In this document: in pieces, positions 52,719 to 61,382 of the stretch
Position numbering within the stretch: position 1 is the first letter of the stretch
Layout of the letters: each line of letters starts with the position of its first letter
Source: Pseudopedobacter alpinus
Lineage (GTDB): Bacteria > Bacteroidota > Bacteroidia > Sphingobacteriales > Sphingobacteriaceae
Assembly (NCBI RefSeq): GCF_042684645.1
Contig: NZ_JBHULV010000028.1
Span: 1 to 64,000 of the forward strand
DNA: 64,000 bases
Direction: 5' to 3'
The notes under the pieces: generated by a model
Databases searched by the model: none
What the model was told of the DNA's origin: nothing
Seen by the model: the letters and a program-made list of their open reading frames with translations, nothing else
Program-made: the position numbers and the translations under genes

Positions 52719-53903
52719 ATGAATAGTGCAGCTTTACTTAAGGCCATCATTGAGAATGCAATTGATGGGATTATCACCATAGATTCTAGAGGAATTATAG
52801 AATCTATCAATCCAGCTGGATGCAGTTTGTTTGGCTTTACCCCAGAAGAGGTGATTGGAAACAATATTTCGATGTTAATGCCAGAGCCAGACCATTCCCG
52901 TCATGATCAATATCTTAGTCGCTATCAGGAAACCCGTGAACCACATATAATTGGCAAAGGAAGAGAAGTAAAAGGTAAAAGAAAAAATGGGTCTTTATTC
53001 CCTTTCCGTTTAGCAGTAAGCGAAGTACAGTATGAAGGACGTGTTATTTACAATGGTTTCATTCACGATTTAAGTAGAGAAAAAGATGCGGAAGGGCAAC
53101 TATTAAAATACACCAATAAGCTAGAGCAATTGGTAGAAGACCGAACTTTAAAATTGCAATCCTTAATAAATCAGCTTCAAGATGCAAAAGAAGAAGTAAG
53201 TTTATCTTTAGAAAAAGAAAAAGAATTAAACCAGCTTAAAAGCAGATTTGTTTCTATGGCATCGCATGAGTTTAGAACACCGTTAAGTTCTATACAATTA
53301 TCAGCTTCTTTAATAGATAAATATGCTTTAGATTATCAAAACCCAAATATAACTAAGCATGTAAATAAAATTAAGAATGCAATTGGTAACCTTACTACCA
53401 TTTTAAACGATTTTTTATCGTTAGAAAGATTAGAAACAGGTATAGTAACCGCACAGCTAGAAGAATTAGATTTAGTTAAATTTGCCGAAGAAATTACCGA
53501 AGAAATGCAAATGGTTGCTAAACAAAACCAAACAATTATTTACCAACATACGGGCATTAAAAGAATGGTAAATACCGATTTAAATTTGTTAAAAAACTGT
53601 ATTATCAATTTAATTGCGAATGCCATTAAATACTCTGGAGAAAACACCTTTATTGAGTTTAACACAGAAATAACAAACCAAAAGTACTATATTACCATAA
53701 AAGATGACGGTATAGGTATCCCAAAAACAGAGCAAAAACACTTGTTTGAGCCGTTTTTTAGAGCCCATAATACAGGGAGCATTCCGGGTACAGGTTTAGG
53801 TTTAAATATTGTTGATAGATATATAAAACTAATGAGCGGACAAATAGAGTTTAAAAGTGAAGAACACCAAGGAACAATTTTTACATTAATCTTCAATATT
53901 TAA
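52719..53903 (+). CDS. FixL-like oxygen-sensing PAS histidine kinase
   Basis: A 394-aa soluble kinase. Residues 5-120 are a PAS domain that matches the rhizobial FixL haem domain: MPEPDHSRHDQYLSRY contains His62 (the FixL His200 haem ligand position), with Arg68 (FixL Arg206), His76 (His214) and Arg82 (Arg220) at exactly the same spacings. A coiled coil follows, then HisKA with His183 (ASHEFRTPL) and an HATPase domain (GIGIPKTEQ, GTGLGLNI). It should be active without oxygen. The adjacent REC-FNR gene, 32 bp on, is the likely partner. Confidence 0.88.
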   Translation: MNSAALLKAIIENAIDGIITIDSRGIIESINPAGCSLFGFTPEEVIGNNISMLMPEPDHSRHDQYLSRYQETREPHIIGKGREVKGKRKNGSLFPFRLAVSEVQYEGRVIYNGFIHDLSREKDAEGQLLKYTNKLEQLVEDRTLKLQSLINQLQDAKEEVSLSLEKEKELNQLKSRFVSMASHEFRTPLSSIQLSASLIDKYALDYQNPNITKHVNKIKNAIGNLTTILNDFLSLERLETGIVTAQLEELDLVKFAEEITEEMQMVAKQNQTIIYQHTGIKRMVNTDLNLLKNCIINLIANAIKYSGENTFIEFNTEITNQKYYITIKDDGIGIPKTEQKHLFEPFFRAHNTGSIPGTGLGLNIVDRYIKLMSGQIEFKSEEHQGTIFTLIFNI

Positions 53904-53935
53904 CTGAAAAAAACGCCACATCTGATTATAAAAGC

Positions 53936-54982
53936 ATGAAAAAAACAATTCTTATTATAGAAGATAATACCGATATACGAGAAAGCACCGCCGAGATTTT
54001 GGAGATTGCTGGCTATAACACCATTATGGCTGAGAACGGAAAAATTGGCGTAGAATTAGCTCAGAAGCATTTACCAACTTTAATTATTTGTGATATAATG
54101 ATGCCAGAATTAGATGGTTATGGCGTTTTATACATGCTAAATAAACAAACCGAAACTGCCGTAATTCCCTTTATATTTTTAACTGCCAAAACTGAAAGGA
54201 TTGACATGAGAAAAGGAATGGAAATGGGCGCAGATGATTATTTAACCAAGCCTTTTGATGATATAGAATTATTAAATGCAATTGAAAGCAGATTAAATAA
54301 ACTACAGAAAAATGAAGAATTTTATAGCAAAGGATTACAAAAATTAGAGGAATTTTCTGGTAAAATAGAAAATTTTGAGAGCCTAAAAACTTTGCTGGCA
54401 ACCAAAAAAGTTAGAAATTTAAAAAAAGGTCAGTTACTTTATTTTGATGGAGATACATCACAAGGAATTTACTTGGTATTAAATGGTAAAATAAAAATAA
54501 GTAAAATTACTGAAGATGGCAGAGAACTGGTTACGGCCATAAACTCTACTGATACTTATTTTGGAATTTATGATGCAATGATAGCTAAAAGCCATACAGA
54601 AAATGCCGAAGCAATTGAAGACAGCAGTGTTTGTTTACTTTACAAAGAGCAATTAGATGAATTGTTAGCAAAAAACGCAAATTTAGCAATGCAGTTTATT
54701 CACCTTTTATCAGAAAATTTGCATCAAAAAGAAGAGCAACTTATTCAAATGGCTTACCACTCGGTAAGAAAAAGGTTAGCAGAAACTTTGTTAAGAATAC
54801 AAGAAATTAATGCGAATGCTACTTTTAAAATTTCAAGAAATGATTTGGCTGCAATGGCAGGTATGGCTACAGAAACTGTTAGTAGAACTTTAAGCGACTT
54901 TAAGGAGGAAAAATTATTAGATAAAAGAGGTGCCGAAATTTATCTTTTAGAATTAGAAAAACTCAGGAAAATGAAAAACTGA
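53936..54982 (+). CDS. Response regulator fused to an FNR/Crp-family transcription factor
   Basis: A 348-aa protein with receiver domain (1-120: Asp10, phosphoacceptor Asp53 in ICDIMMPE, Lys105 in LTKPF), a short linker, a cyclic-nucleotide-binding-like domain (about 155-240) and an FNR-type winged helix (RNDLAAMAGMATETVSRTLS). The recognition helix keeps E313-x-x-S316-R317, the motif with which FNR reads TTGAT. No N-terminal Fe-S cysteines are present, as in FixK. It thus joins FixJ and FixK functions in one chain. The FixL-like kinase is the immediate upstream gene. Confidence 0.9.
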   Translation: MKKTILIIEDNTDIRESTAEILEIAGYNTIMAENGKIGVELAQKHLPTLIICDIMMPELDGYGVLYMLNKQTETAVIPFIFLTAKTERIDMRKGMEMGADDYLTKPFDDIELLNAIESRLNKLQKNEEFYSKGLQKLEEFSGKIENFESLKTLLATKKVRNLKKGQLLYFDGDTSQGIYLVLNGKIKISKITEDGRELVTAINSTDTYFGIYDAMIAKSHTENAEAIEDSSVCLLYKEQLDELLAKNANLAMQFIHLLSENLHQKEEQLIQMAYHSVRKRLAETLLRIQEINANATFKISRNDLAAMAGMATETVSRTLSDFKEEKLLDKRGAEIYLLELEKLRKMKN

Positions 54983-54991
54983 TTTTTATCA
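54980..54991 (+). promoter_or_regulatory. FNR-like box TGAT-TTTT-ATCA
   Basis: The perfect FNR core palindrome overlapping the stop of the REC-FNR gene. Its centre (54985.5) is about 64 bp upstream of the start site implied by the -7 box at 55037-55044, close to the class I activator position (-61.5). The predicted target operon is ldhA-hemN. Confidence 0.55.
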
Positions 54992-55036
54992 TCTTTTCTG
55001 CTGATAGCACTCATAAATTAGAACTATCCTAGCATA

Positions 55037-55044
55037 TAACTTTG
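55037..55044 (+). promoter_or_regulatory. Predicted -7 promoter box of ldhA-hemN
   Basis: TAACTTTG matches TAnnTTTG, 48 bp before the ldhA ATG. Confidence 0.55.
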
Positions 55045-55055
55045 TTAACTTAAAG

Positions 55056-55072
55056 TACCAAACTGTTTGGTA
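55056..55072. promoter_or_regulatory. Palindrome in the ldhA-hemN leader
   Basis: TACCAAA-CTG-TTTGGTA, perfect 7-bp arms, just downstream of the predicted start site and before the ATG. This position suits a repressor operator or an mRNA hairpin. The motif differs from FNR sites, so a second regulator may act here. Confidence 0.5.
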
Positions 55073-55092
55073 TAAACGTAACAAAAGATTAT

Positions 55093-56121
55093 ATGAAGGC
55101 TGTTGTTTATAGTTCAAAATCATTCGAAAAAGAATACTTAGCAAAAGCTAACCATAAAAAACATGACATTACCTTAATATCAAACCCGTTAGGAATTGAT
55201 ACGGCCAGTTTTTCCGAAGGAAAAGATGCTGTTATCGTTTTCACAAATGATGACGTATCTGCACCTGTTATAGAAAAACTAAAGAAATTTGGTATTAAAT
55301 ACATTGCAACCCGCTCTGTAGGCACAGATCATATCGATAAAGAAGCCGCCTCTGCCGCTGGAATAAAAATAGCAAATGTTCCTAATTACTCGCCTCAAAG
55401 TATTGCAGAACATGCAATAGCTTTAATATTGGCACTTAACAGAAAAACAATTATAGCCCACCAAAATGCACAAATCTTTGATTTTAGATTAGATCATTTA
55501 CAAGGCTTTACATTGTATCAAAAAACAGTTGGCTTAATAGGCTTTGGTAAAATAGCCCTTTGCTTAGCAAATATTTTAAACGGTTTTGGTTGTAAAGTAC
55601 TAATTTATGACCCTTATGTAAATCATATACCTGCAAATGTAATAAAGGTTTCTTTAGATGAATTGTATCAGCAATCCGATATTATTTCTTTGCATACCCC
55701 ATTAAACACCGAAACAAAATATACCATAAATAACCAGAGTATTAAAAAAATGCAAGATGGGGTAATGCTAATTAATACGGGCCGAGGTGCGTTAGTAAAT
55801 ACAAAACATTTATTAAATGCGCTAAAAACTGGTAAAATAGGTTTTTATGGAGCCGATGTTTATGAAAATGAAAAGGCATTGTTTTTTGAAGACCACAGTA
55901 AAGATGTAGTTAAAGACGAATTGCTACAAGAATTGTTAACGCAACCAAATGTAATCATCACTCCGCATCAAGCATTTTTAACTACAGAGGCTTTGCAAGA
56001 AATTGCAAATAAAACCATTAAAAATTTAGATATGTGGCAGGCCAATAAATGTGTTGGTGATGCTTGTGCATGCGCTAACTCTTGCAGAACAGAAAAAGCA
56101 ATTTTAAAACCTAACGCTTAA
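55093..56121 (+). CDS. ldhA: D-lactate dehydrogenase-like 2-hydroxyacid dehydrogenase
   Basis: Reduces pyruvate to D-lactate with NADH, a fermentative step. The 342-aa protein has the NAD motif VGLIGFGKIALCLANIL, the substrate Arg region TRSVGTDHID, RGALVNT and the catalytic His in TPHQAFLT. An unusual tail near residues 319-332 reads KCVGDACACANSCR, a cluster of four cysteines outside the normal fold. It heads an operon with hemN, 11 bp apart, downstream of an FNR-like box, consistent with low-oxygen expression. Confidence 0.87.
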   Translation: MKAVVYSSKSFEKEYLAKANHKKHDITLISNPLGIDTASFSEGKDAVIVFTNDDVSAPVIEKLKKFGIKYIATRSVGTDHIDKEAASAAGIKIANVPNYSPQSIAEHAIALILALNRKTIIAHQNAQIFDFRLDHLQGFTLYQKTVGLIGFGKIALCLANILNGFGCKVLIYDPYVNHIPANVIKVSLDELYQQSDIISLHTPLNTETKYTINNQSIKKMQDGVMLINTGRGALVNTKHLLNALKTGKIGFYGADVYENEKALFFEDHSKDVVKDELLQELLTQPNVIITPHQAFLTTEALQEIANKTIKNLDMWQANKCVGDACACANSCRTEKAILKPNA

Positions 56122-56132
56122 GCAATTATTTG

Positions 56133-57497
56133 ATGACAGAGCAAAATCTAATTCAAAAATATGCTGTTGCAGCACCAAGATACACCAGTTACCCAACCGT
56201 ACCTTATTGGGATGAAACTAGTTTTTCTAAAGAAAAATGGATAAATGCTGTTAAAAGCAGTTTTGAATTAAGCAATACAAATAGCGGTATAAGTTTATAC
56301 ATTCATTTACCTTATTGTGAAAGTTTATGTACTTATTGCGGCTGTAATACACGTATTACCAAAAACCACGAGGTAGAAAAACCGTATATCAAAGCAGTTG
56401 CTAAAGAATGGCAATTGTACAAAAATATTTTACCGCACAAGCCTGTAATTAAGGAACTACATTTAGGTGGTGGTACGCCAACATTTTTTAGTCCGCAACA
56501 CTTAAAAAACTTAATAGAGGCTATTTTAAAAGATTGTAATTTACACCCCGAAGCAGAGTTTTCTTTTGAAGCACACCCTGCAAATACAACCGAAGCGCAT
56601 TTAAAAACTTTGTACCAATTAGGCTTTAAACGTTTAAGCTTGGGAATTCAAGATTTTGATGAAAAAGTACAAGAAATTATAAACCGTTACCAGAGTGTTG
56701 AGCAGGTAAATTTAGTTACGCAGCAAGCTCGAAATATTGGTTATACATCTATTAATTACGATTTAATTTATGGTTTGCCTTTACAATCTAAAAAAGGATT
56801 ACTTGCAACTATTAATGAAGTAATACTTTTAAAACCAGATAGAATTGCCTATTACGGTTATGCACATGTGCCATGGGTTAAACCGGGGCAAAGAAAATTT
56901 ACCGAAGCACATTTACCCAACACCCAAGAAAGACAAGAATTATATGAGTTAGGACGAAATATGCTAACAGAGGCTGGTTATGTAGAAATTGGCATGGATC
57001 ATTTTGCTTTAAAAAGCGATAGCCTTTACAAAGCGCAAATTGAAGGTAATTTACACCGAAACTTTATGGGCTATACGCACCAATACACTCAATTAATGAT
57101 TGGTTTGGGTGTTTCTGCTATTAGTGATAGTTGGGATGGATTTGCTCAAAATGTAAAAAAGGTAGAAGATTATTTAGCTTTGGTGAATGCCAATGAAATT
57201 CCGGTATTTAAAGGTCATATTTTAACCAAAGAGGACTTGCTAATGCGTAAACACATATTAAATTTAATGTGTAAAAGCCAAACCAGTTGGAGTGCATTAG
57301 ATTTAATGAATGATAATTTTGTTGACAGTTTAAATTGTTTACACGATTTAGAGGCAGACGGTTTAATTGTAAAGCATGAAAACTTTTTACAAGTAACTAA
57401 ACTAGGCGAACGGTTTTTAAGAAATATATGTGTTGTTTTTGATGCAAGGTTACGTCAAAAAGATTTAGAAACCGTGGTATTTAGTCAGGCTAATTAA
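56133..57497 (+). CDS. hemN: Oxygen-independent coproporphyrinogen III oxidase
   Basis: A radical SAM enzyme for haem synthesis under low oxygen. From ATG 56133 the protein is 454 aa, standard HemN length. The Fe-S motif CESLCTYCGCN gives the C-x3-C-x2-C triad with the extra Cys of HemN. LGGGTPTFF and RLSLGIQDFDE are further HemN signatures. It is the second gene of the ldhA-hemN unit and is followed by the MITE 46 bp on. Confidence 0.94.
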   Translation: MTEQNLIQKYAVAAPRYTSYPTVPYWDETSFSKEKWINAVKSSFELSNTNSGISLYIHLPYCESLCTYCGCNTRITKNHEVEKPYIKAVAKEWQLYKNILPHKPVIKELHLGGGTPTFFSPQHLKNLIEAILKDCNLHPEAEFSFEAHPANTTEAHLKTLYQLGFKRLSLGIQDFDEKVQEIINRYQSVEQVNLVTQQARNIGYTSINYDLIYGLPLQSKKGLLATINEVILLKPDRIAYYGYAHVPWVKPGQRKFTEAHLPNTQERQELYELGRNMLTEAGYVEIGMDHFALKSDSLYKAQIEGNLHRNFMGYTHQYTQLMIGLGVSAISDSWDGFAQNVKKVEDYLALVNANEIPVFKGHILTKEDLLMRKHILNLMCKSQTSWSALDLMNDNFVDSLNCLHDLEADGLIVKHENFLQVTKLGERFLRNICVVFDARLRQKDLETVVFSQAN

Positions 57498-57543
57498 TTT
57501 ACCGCAAAATTTATTTAAAGATATTATTTGGGCAAAACCTTTA

Positions 57544-57752
57544 GAGCCTGTTTAAATTTATATTGTGAAAATGTTTATTGCTTATTTTTAAGCGAAAAGA
57601 GGCAAATTTTGGAGAGATAGCAAAGCTACTAGCTCGAAAACTGCTTTAGCACTCTTGAGTTCCTTTTAAAAATTAATGTATCGAAAAAATTTAACGAATT
57701 TGTAGCCGAAAAGAAGCATAAACAAATTATTAGATAAATTTTAAACAGGCTC
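57544..57752. mobile_element. 209-bp MITE with TTA target duplications
   Basis: Terminal inverted repeats begin GAGCCTGTTTAAA on both ends (left 57544, right reversed from 57752) and extend imperfectly for about 20 bp. TTA flanks both sides (57541-57543 and 57753-57755), a likely 3-bp target duplication. The interior has no ORF. It sits between hemN and the 3' end of the MASE3 kinase, ending 6 bp from its stop. A transposase from a full IS with these ends would be needed to move it. Confidence 0.8.
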
Positions 57753-57758
57753 TTAATA

Positions 57759-59585
57759 TTAACTTTTATTTTTAGGCAAAGAAAACTCAAAAGTGCTTCC
57801 GTTATTAACAGAAGATTGAATATTTAAAGTACCACCGTTTAAATAAATAAACTCTTTACACAATTGCAAACCCAAACCAGTCCCTTTTTCTTTTGCAGTA
57901 CCTGCTGTACTTGTGTTTTTATTATTGGAAAGTAGCTGCGCTAAATTTTCTTCATCAATACCAATGCCTTTATCATTAACAGAAAACTTAACAAAAGTAT
58001 CTTCTTCTTTAATTATAATGGTAATTGTACTATCCGAAAAGCTAAATTTTATGGCGTTAGAGAGCAGGTTACGTAAAATAGTTTGCGTCATATCTAAATC
58101 TGCATAGCAGTTAGACACTATTTGCTTGGGAGTACTTATTTCTATTCCTTTGATGAAAGCATGCGGAGTCATATTTTTGGCAACTGTTTCTATTAAAACT
58201 GCAACATCAATAACAACAGGTTTTGGCTTTAATGCACCGGTTTGTACCATGGACCAGCTCAAAAGGTTTTCTAATAACAGATAAGCTATTTTGGCAGCGT
58301 CGTGGATTCTTAATGCCAAGCTCTGTATTTTATCAACAGCTAATTTACCTGCACTTTTTTGAATCAAATCGCTTGATGCTAAAATAGTAGTAAAAGGATT
58401 CTTTAAATCATGAGCAATTATTGATAGAAACTTATCTTTAGTAGCATTAAGCTCCAACAATTGTTCTTCAGCAAGTTTTAATTTGGTAATATCTAGGCAT
58501 AAAACCAAATAGGTTTGCTCTTGTTTTTCAGTTTGTTGGCTTTCTAAAATAAGATCTAAAGCGTAGGTTTGAGGTTCGTTATTGATAACTAATTTAAAGT
58601 TACTTTTAAATGAAGGCTGGCCAGATTCTTTTACCTTAACAAGAGCTAATTTAATTTCTGCTAACAGATTTTGAAAAAGCTGAACATTAATCGCTTTCTC
58701 TTCTGCATTTGTATAGTTACAATTAAATTCTTGGTCAAATCTAAATATAAGTACCGGAAGATTGTTGGCAAGCGTTCTGTAACGCACTTCGCTTTCTTTA
58801 ATTCCGTTAAAAAGAAGCATAGTGGGTTGCTTAAACCCCATTTCAACATTTGCTTTATAAATAAGATAAAAAGATATTAATTTAAAAATGTGTCCTATTG
58901 CATTTAAAATATCCGTATTAAAAACGTAAAGCGTAAAGGAAAATTCACTTAAAATGGTAAAAATTATTGAAAACAAAAGTAAACGATATACTAAAGGATT
59001 AAAATAACTTTTATTAGCTTTTACAGTGTATAAAGAGAAGCATAGCACCAAAATAATAACATATTCTGCAATTAATTTAAAGGTGGTTTGCCCAACTCCT
59101 TCTATATAGCAAACCGGAAAGATATGCCAATAAAGAATTGATAGTGTAATTAAAACGGTAGCAGCCAGATAAACAAGAAATAGCACATCTGCATTTATTT
59201 TAGTTTTTCTTTTTAAAAAATAAAATCCCAATGCTAAAGTTATAGCTTCCATACTGCGGGTAGCAATCCAAAACTGGTTTGCATAATAATGGTTACCCTG
59301 CATAATATTCATCCCTTTAAAGGAAAGCGTATGTAGCAAATCTAAACTGCCTATAAATAAATAAGCAACACCAACAAAATACAAGTAATGATTATCAAGA
59401 ACTTTTTTTGAATTCCAGGTAATGATAAATACCGTAAACGCGACAACAATTGATGAAAGCTCAATAATGGTATGAAACATTAAATAGCTTTGCTTGATGC
59501 TAAAAAATAAAATAGAAGTTAATAATATTAAGGAAAATAAAATTCGGTAATAGTTTTTGGTAGAACTGAGCGAGAAATTGTTCAA
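57759..59585 (-). CDS. MASE3-domain membrane histidine kinase
   Basis: A 608-aa sensor kinase. Residues about 15-250 form the MASE3 membrane sensor with some seven helices (YLYFVGVAYLFIGSLDLLHT is the hallmark). A PAS-like linker follows (about 265-370), then HisKA with the His in SIIAHDLKNPF and HATPase (NDKGIGIDEENLAQ, GTGLGLQLCKEF). The start is TTG at 59585; an in-frame stop upstream leaves no ATG. No response regulator lies beside it. The signal is unknown. Confidence 0.9.
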   Translation of the reverse strand: MNNFSLSSTKNYYRILFSLILLTSILFFSIKQSYLMFHTIIELSSIVVAFTVFIITWNSKKVLDNHYLYFVGVAYLFIGSLDLLHTLSFKGMNIMQGNHYYANQFWIATRSMEAITLALGFYFLKRKTKINADVLFLVYLAATVLITLSILYWHIFPVCYIEGVGQTTFKLIAEYVIILVLCFSLYTVKANKSYFNPLVYRLLLFSIIFTILSEFSFTLYVFNTDILNAIGHIFKLISFYLIYKANVEMGFKQPTMLLFNGIKESEVRYRTLANNLPVLIFRFDQEFNCNYTNAEEKAINVQLFQNLLAEIKLALVKVKESGQPSFKSNFKLVINNEPQTYALDLILESQQTEKQEQTYLVLCLDITKLKLAEEQLLELNATKDKFLSIIAHDLKNPFTTILASSDLIQKSAGKLAVDKIQSLALRIHDAAKIAYLLLENLLSWSMVQTGALKPKPVVIDVAVLIETVAKNMTPHAFIKGIEISTPKQIVSNCYADLDMTQTILRNLLSNAIKFSFSDSTITIIIKEEDTFVKFSVNDKGIGIDEENLAQLLSNNKNTSTAGTAKEKGTGLGLQLCKEFIYLNGGTLNIQSSVNNGSTFEFSLPKNKS

Positions 59586-59610
59586 ATTAACTTTTCTTTT
59601 TTCTAAGGTG

Positions 59611-59618
59611 CAAATTTA
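59611..59618 (-). promoter_or_regulatory. Predicted -7 box of the MASE3 kinase gene
   Basis: TAAATTTG on the minus strand matches TAnnTTTG, 25 bp before the TTG start, which supports that start. Confidence 0.5.
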
Positions 59619-59826
59619 ACTATTCTTGTTAACATTAAAAATCAATAATGCCTATAAAAATAGCACAAAAGAATTTAATTTCTACCCTTTTTGAATTCTA
59701 TTTTAGGCATAACGGCATGATGATTGCAATTATTTAACCCAAAAGGGGCATTCTCTTACTTATTTTAAAAAATGGTTTTGCCTCTTAAATTAAAAATCAC
59801 TCAATTTTTATTTAAAAAAACAAAAC

Positions 59827-60201
59827 ATGGAAACTAAAAAAACATTAGGGATATGGTTAGACCATTCAACAGCTAATTTATTGGACTTGAATAAGGAGAA
59901 CAGCAATATTATAGAGTCTGAATTTACTTATGATACCAAACAAGAAGCTTTAAGCAGAAGTGAGGATATTATGCACAACAAAGAACAACAGATGCAAGAA
60001 TCTTTCTATAAAGATATTGCAGAAAAAATTCTTAATTATAAGCATGTTCTTTTATTTGGACCAACAAATGCGAAACTAGAACTGAAAAATTTTTTAGATA
60101 AAGATTCGAAATTTAAGGATATACAAATCGATGTTGAAGCGGCAGATAAAATGACAGACCATGAAAGAAAAACTTTTGTGAAAAACCATTTTAAAAATTA
60201 A
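59827..60201 (+). CDS. Hypothetical protein, eRF1/pelota-like domain family
   Basis: A 124-aa cytoplasmic protein. The N-terminus LGIWLDHSTANLLDL and the C-terminal HVLLFGPTNAKLELKNFL followed by ADKMTDHERKTFV resemble short bacterial proteins related to the eRF1/pelota fold (baeRF-like). The family is thought to meet ribosomes or stress pathways, but no function is known for this version. It has its own terminator. Confidence 0.7.
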   Translation: METKKTLGIWLDHSTANLLDLNKENSNIIESEFTYDTKQEALSRSEDIMHNKEQQMQESFYKDIAEKILNYKHVLLFGPTNAKLELKNFLDKDSKFKDIQIDVEAADKMTDHERKTFVKNHFKN

Positions 60202-60219
60202 AGCTTTCTATAATTTATT

Positions 60220-60258
60220 AAAAATGGCTTGTAAATTAGTTTTTTAAGCCATTTTTTT
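60220..60258 (+). terminator. Intrinsic terminator of the 124-aa gene
   Basis: AAAAATGGCTT / AAGCCATTTTT with a 15-nt loop and a T7 tail, 19 bp after the stop codon. Confidence 0.85.
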
Positions 60259-60341
60259 ATTTCGATTTTTTAAATATCAGTTTTATAACTTCAATTTTTA
60301 GGTTAATCTTACCCAAAATCAGTAAAAGAGAATTTGAAAAT

Positions 60342-61054
60342 TTAAATTTTCTTACCGTCTCTAATTAAAACCTCAGAACCTTCCACTAAAAACACAGATT
60401 TTGGTTCGGCATTATTCAAAAAAGAAAAATCATTACCGTACAAATCTGTAAAATCTACATCAATATTAAACTCATCTACGTTGTAAATTTTCCATTGAGG
60501 GTGTTCTACATCATACTCCAAAGATTTATTTTTACCAGCTTTGGTATAGCCAAAGTAGTGCTCTGTAATAAACTCTTGTTCACTATCTTTTACCAAATTG
60601 CTGCCTGTTTTACTAGCCAAAACCGATAAATTATACCAATTTTTCTTTTTCCATTGATAACTAATTTTTTGTTTATCAGCTTCTTCTTTCCAAAGATGTT
60701 TGGTTTTTAAAACCTCTTAATGCTCATGGAAAAAAGTATTAGCCACTAAAGCAATCACTGGTTTACTCACTATCTCCGATATAAAAACAGCCCCTCTTTT
60801 CCAAATATCTCCGTCTTTATATTTAACGTAAAACCTCAAATTTACTTCTTCAAAATTTACATGAAACGGAACTTTTATTCCTTTTATCCTGGTATCCATA
60901 AACATAAAGCCAATTAGGCTAACGTAGTGATTGCCGTTAAAGCTATCTAGCTCGGTATTTGGAGGCACATATTTTTCTAAAATGGCTGGGGATATTAAAT
61001 AATTCGCCATAATTAACTTGCGCCATTGTGCTGTTAAAAAACCGCTTTTTTCAT
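60342..61054 (-). pseudogene. DUF2071 (YqjF-like) gene with frameshift and nonsense codon
   Basis: The whole family sequence is recognisable: WRKLIMANYLISPAILEKYV at the start, HVNFEEVNLRFYV in the middle and WYNLSVLASKTGSN later. Two lesions break it. ATG at 61054 (MKKAVF) is followed by a T6 run where T7 would join it to LTAQW, so one base is missing. At 60717-60719 TAA follows NTFFHEH, where I expect Tyr (TAT or TAC), and the same frame then continues EVLKTKHLWKEEADKQ to 60342. Two independent hits make a true pseudogene likely. Confidence 0.88.
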
Positions 61055-61382
61055 ACCTAAAAAGCAATCAGAAACAATATTTGTTTTGGTTTAAGACATT
61101 TTATTATTGATAAAGAAATATTGATGTTGAAGAATTAAATATTTAATTTGCTTTAACAGTTTGGTTTTGGTGGTTTATTAAATATTAAATACTATTGAGA
61201 TAGTTAAGCGAAGTTTCTCATACGATTATACTCGCCATCACAAACAAGACCGCCTTGAAACAAAAAGTCGCCATGCCACAATAAAAACAAATTTCTTTAC
61301 TAAAAACCTCATAATAGCCCAAAAAACAAAAACCCCGCTTTAAGCTAATTTTACTATTTTTGCAGGCTATTATCAGAAATAA
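61055..61382. other. Intergenic, promoter region of tgt
   Basis: No coding sequence. TATTTTTG at 61355-61362 matches TAnnTTTG and ends 20 bp before the tgt ATG. I see no riboswitch-like structure upstream of tgt. The rest is A+T-rich and featureless. Confidence 0.55.
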
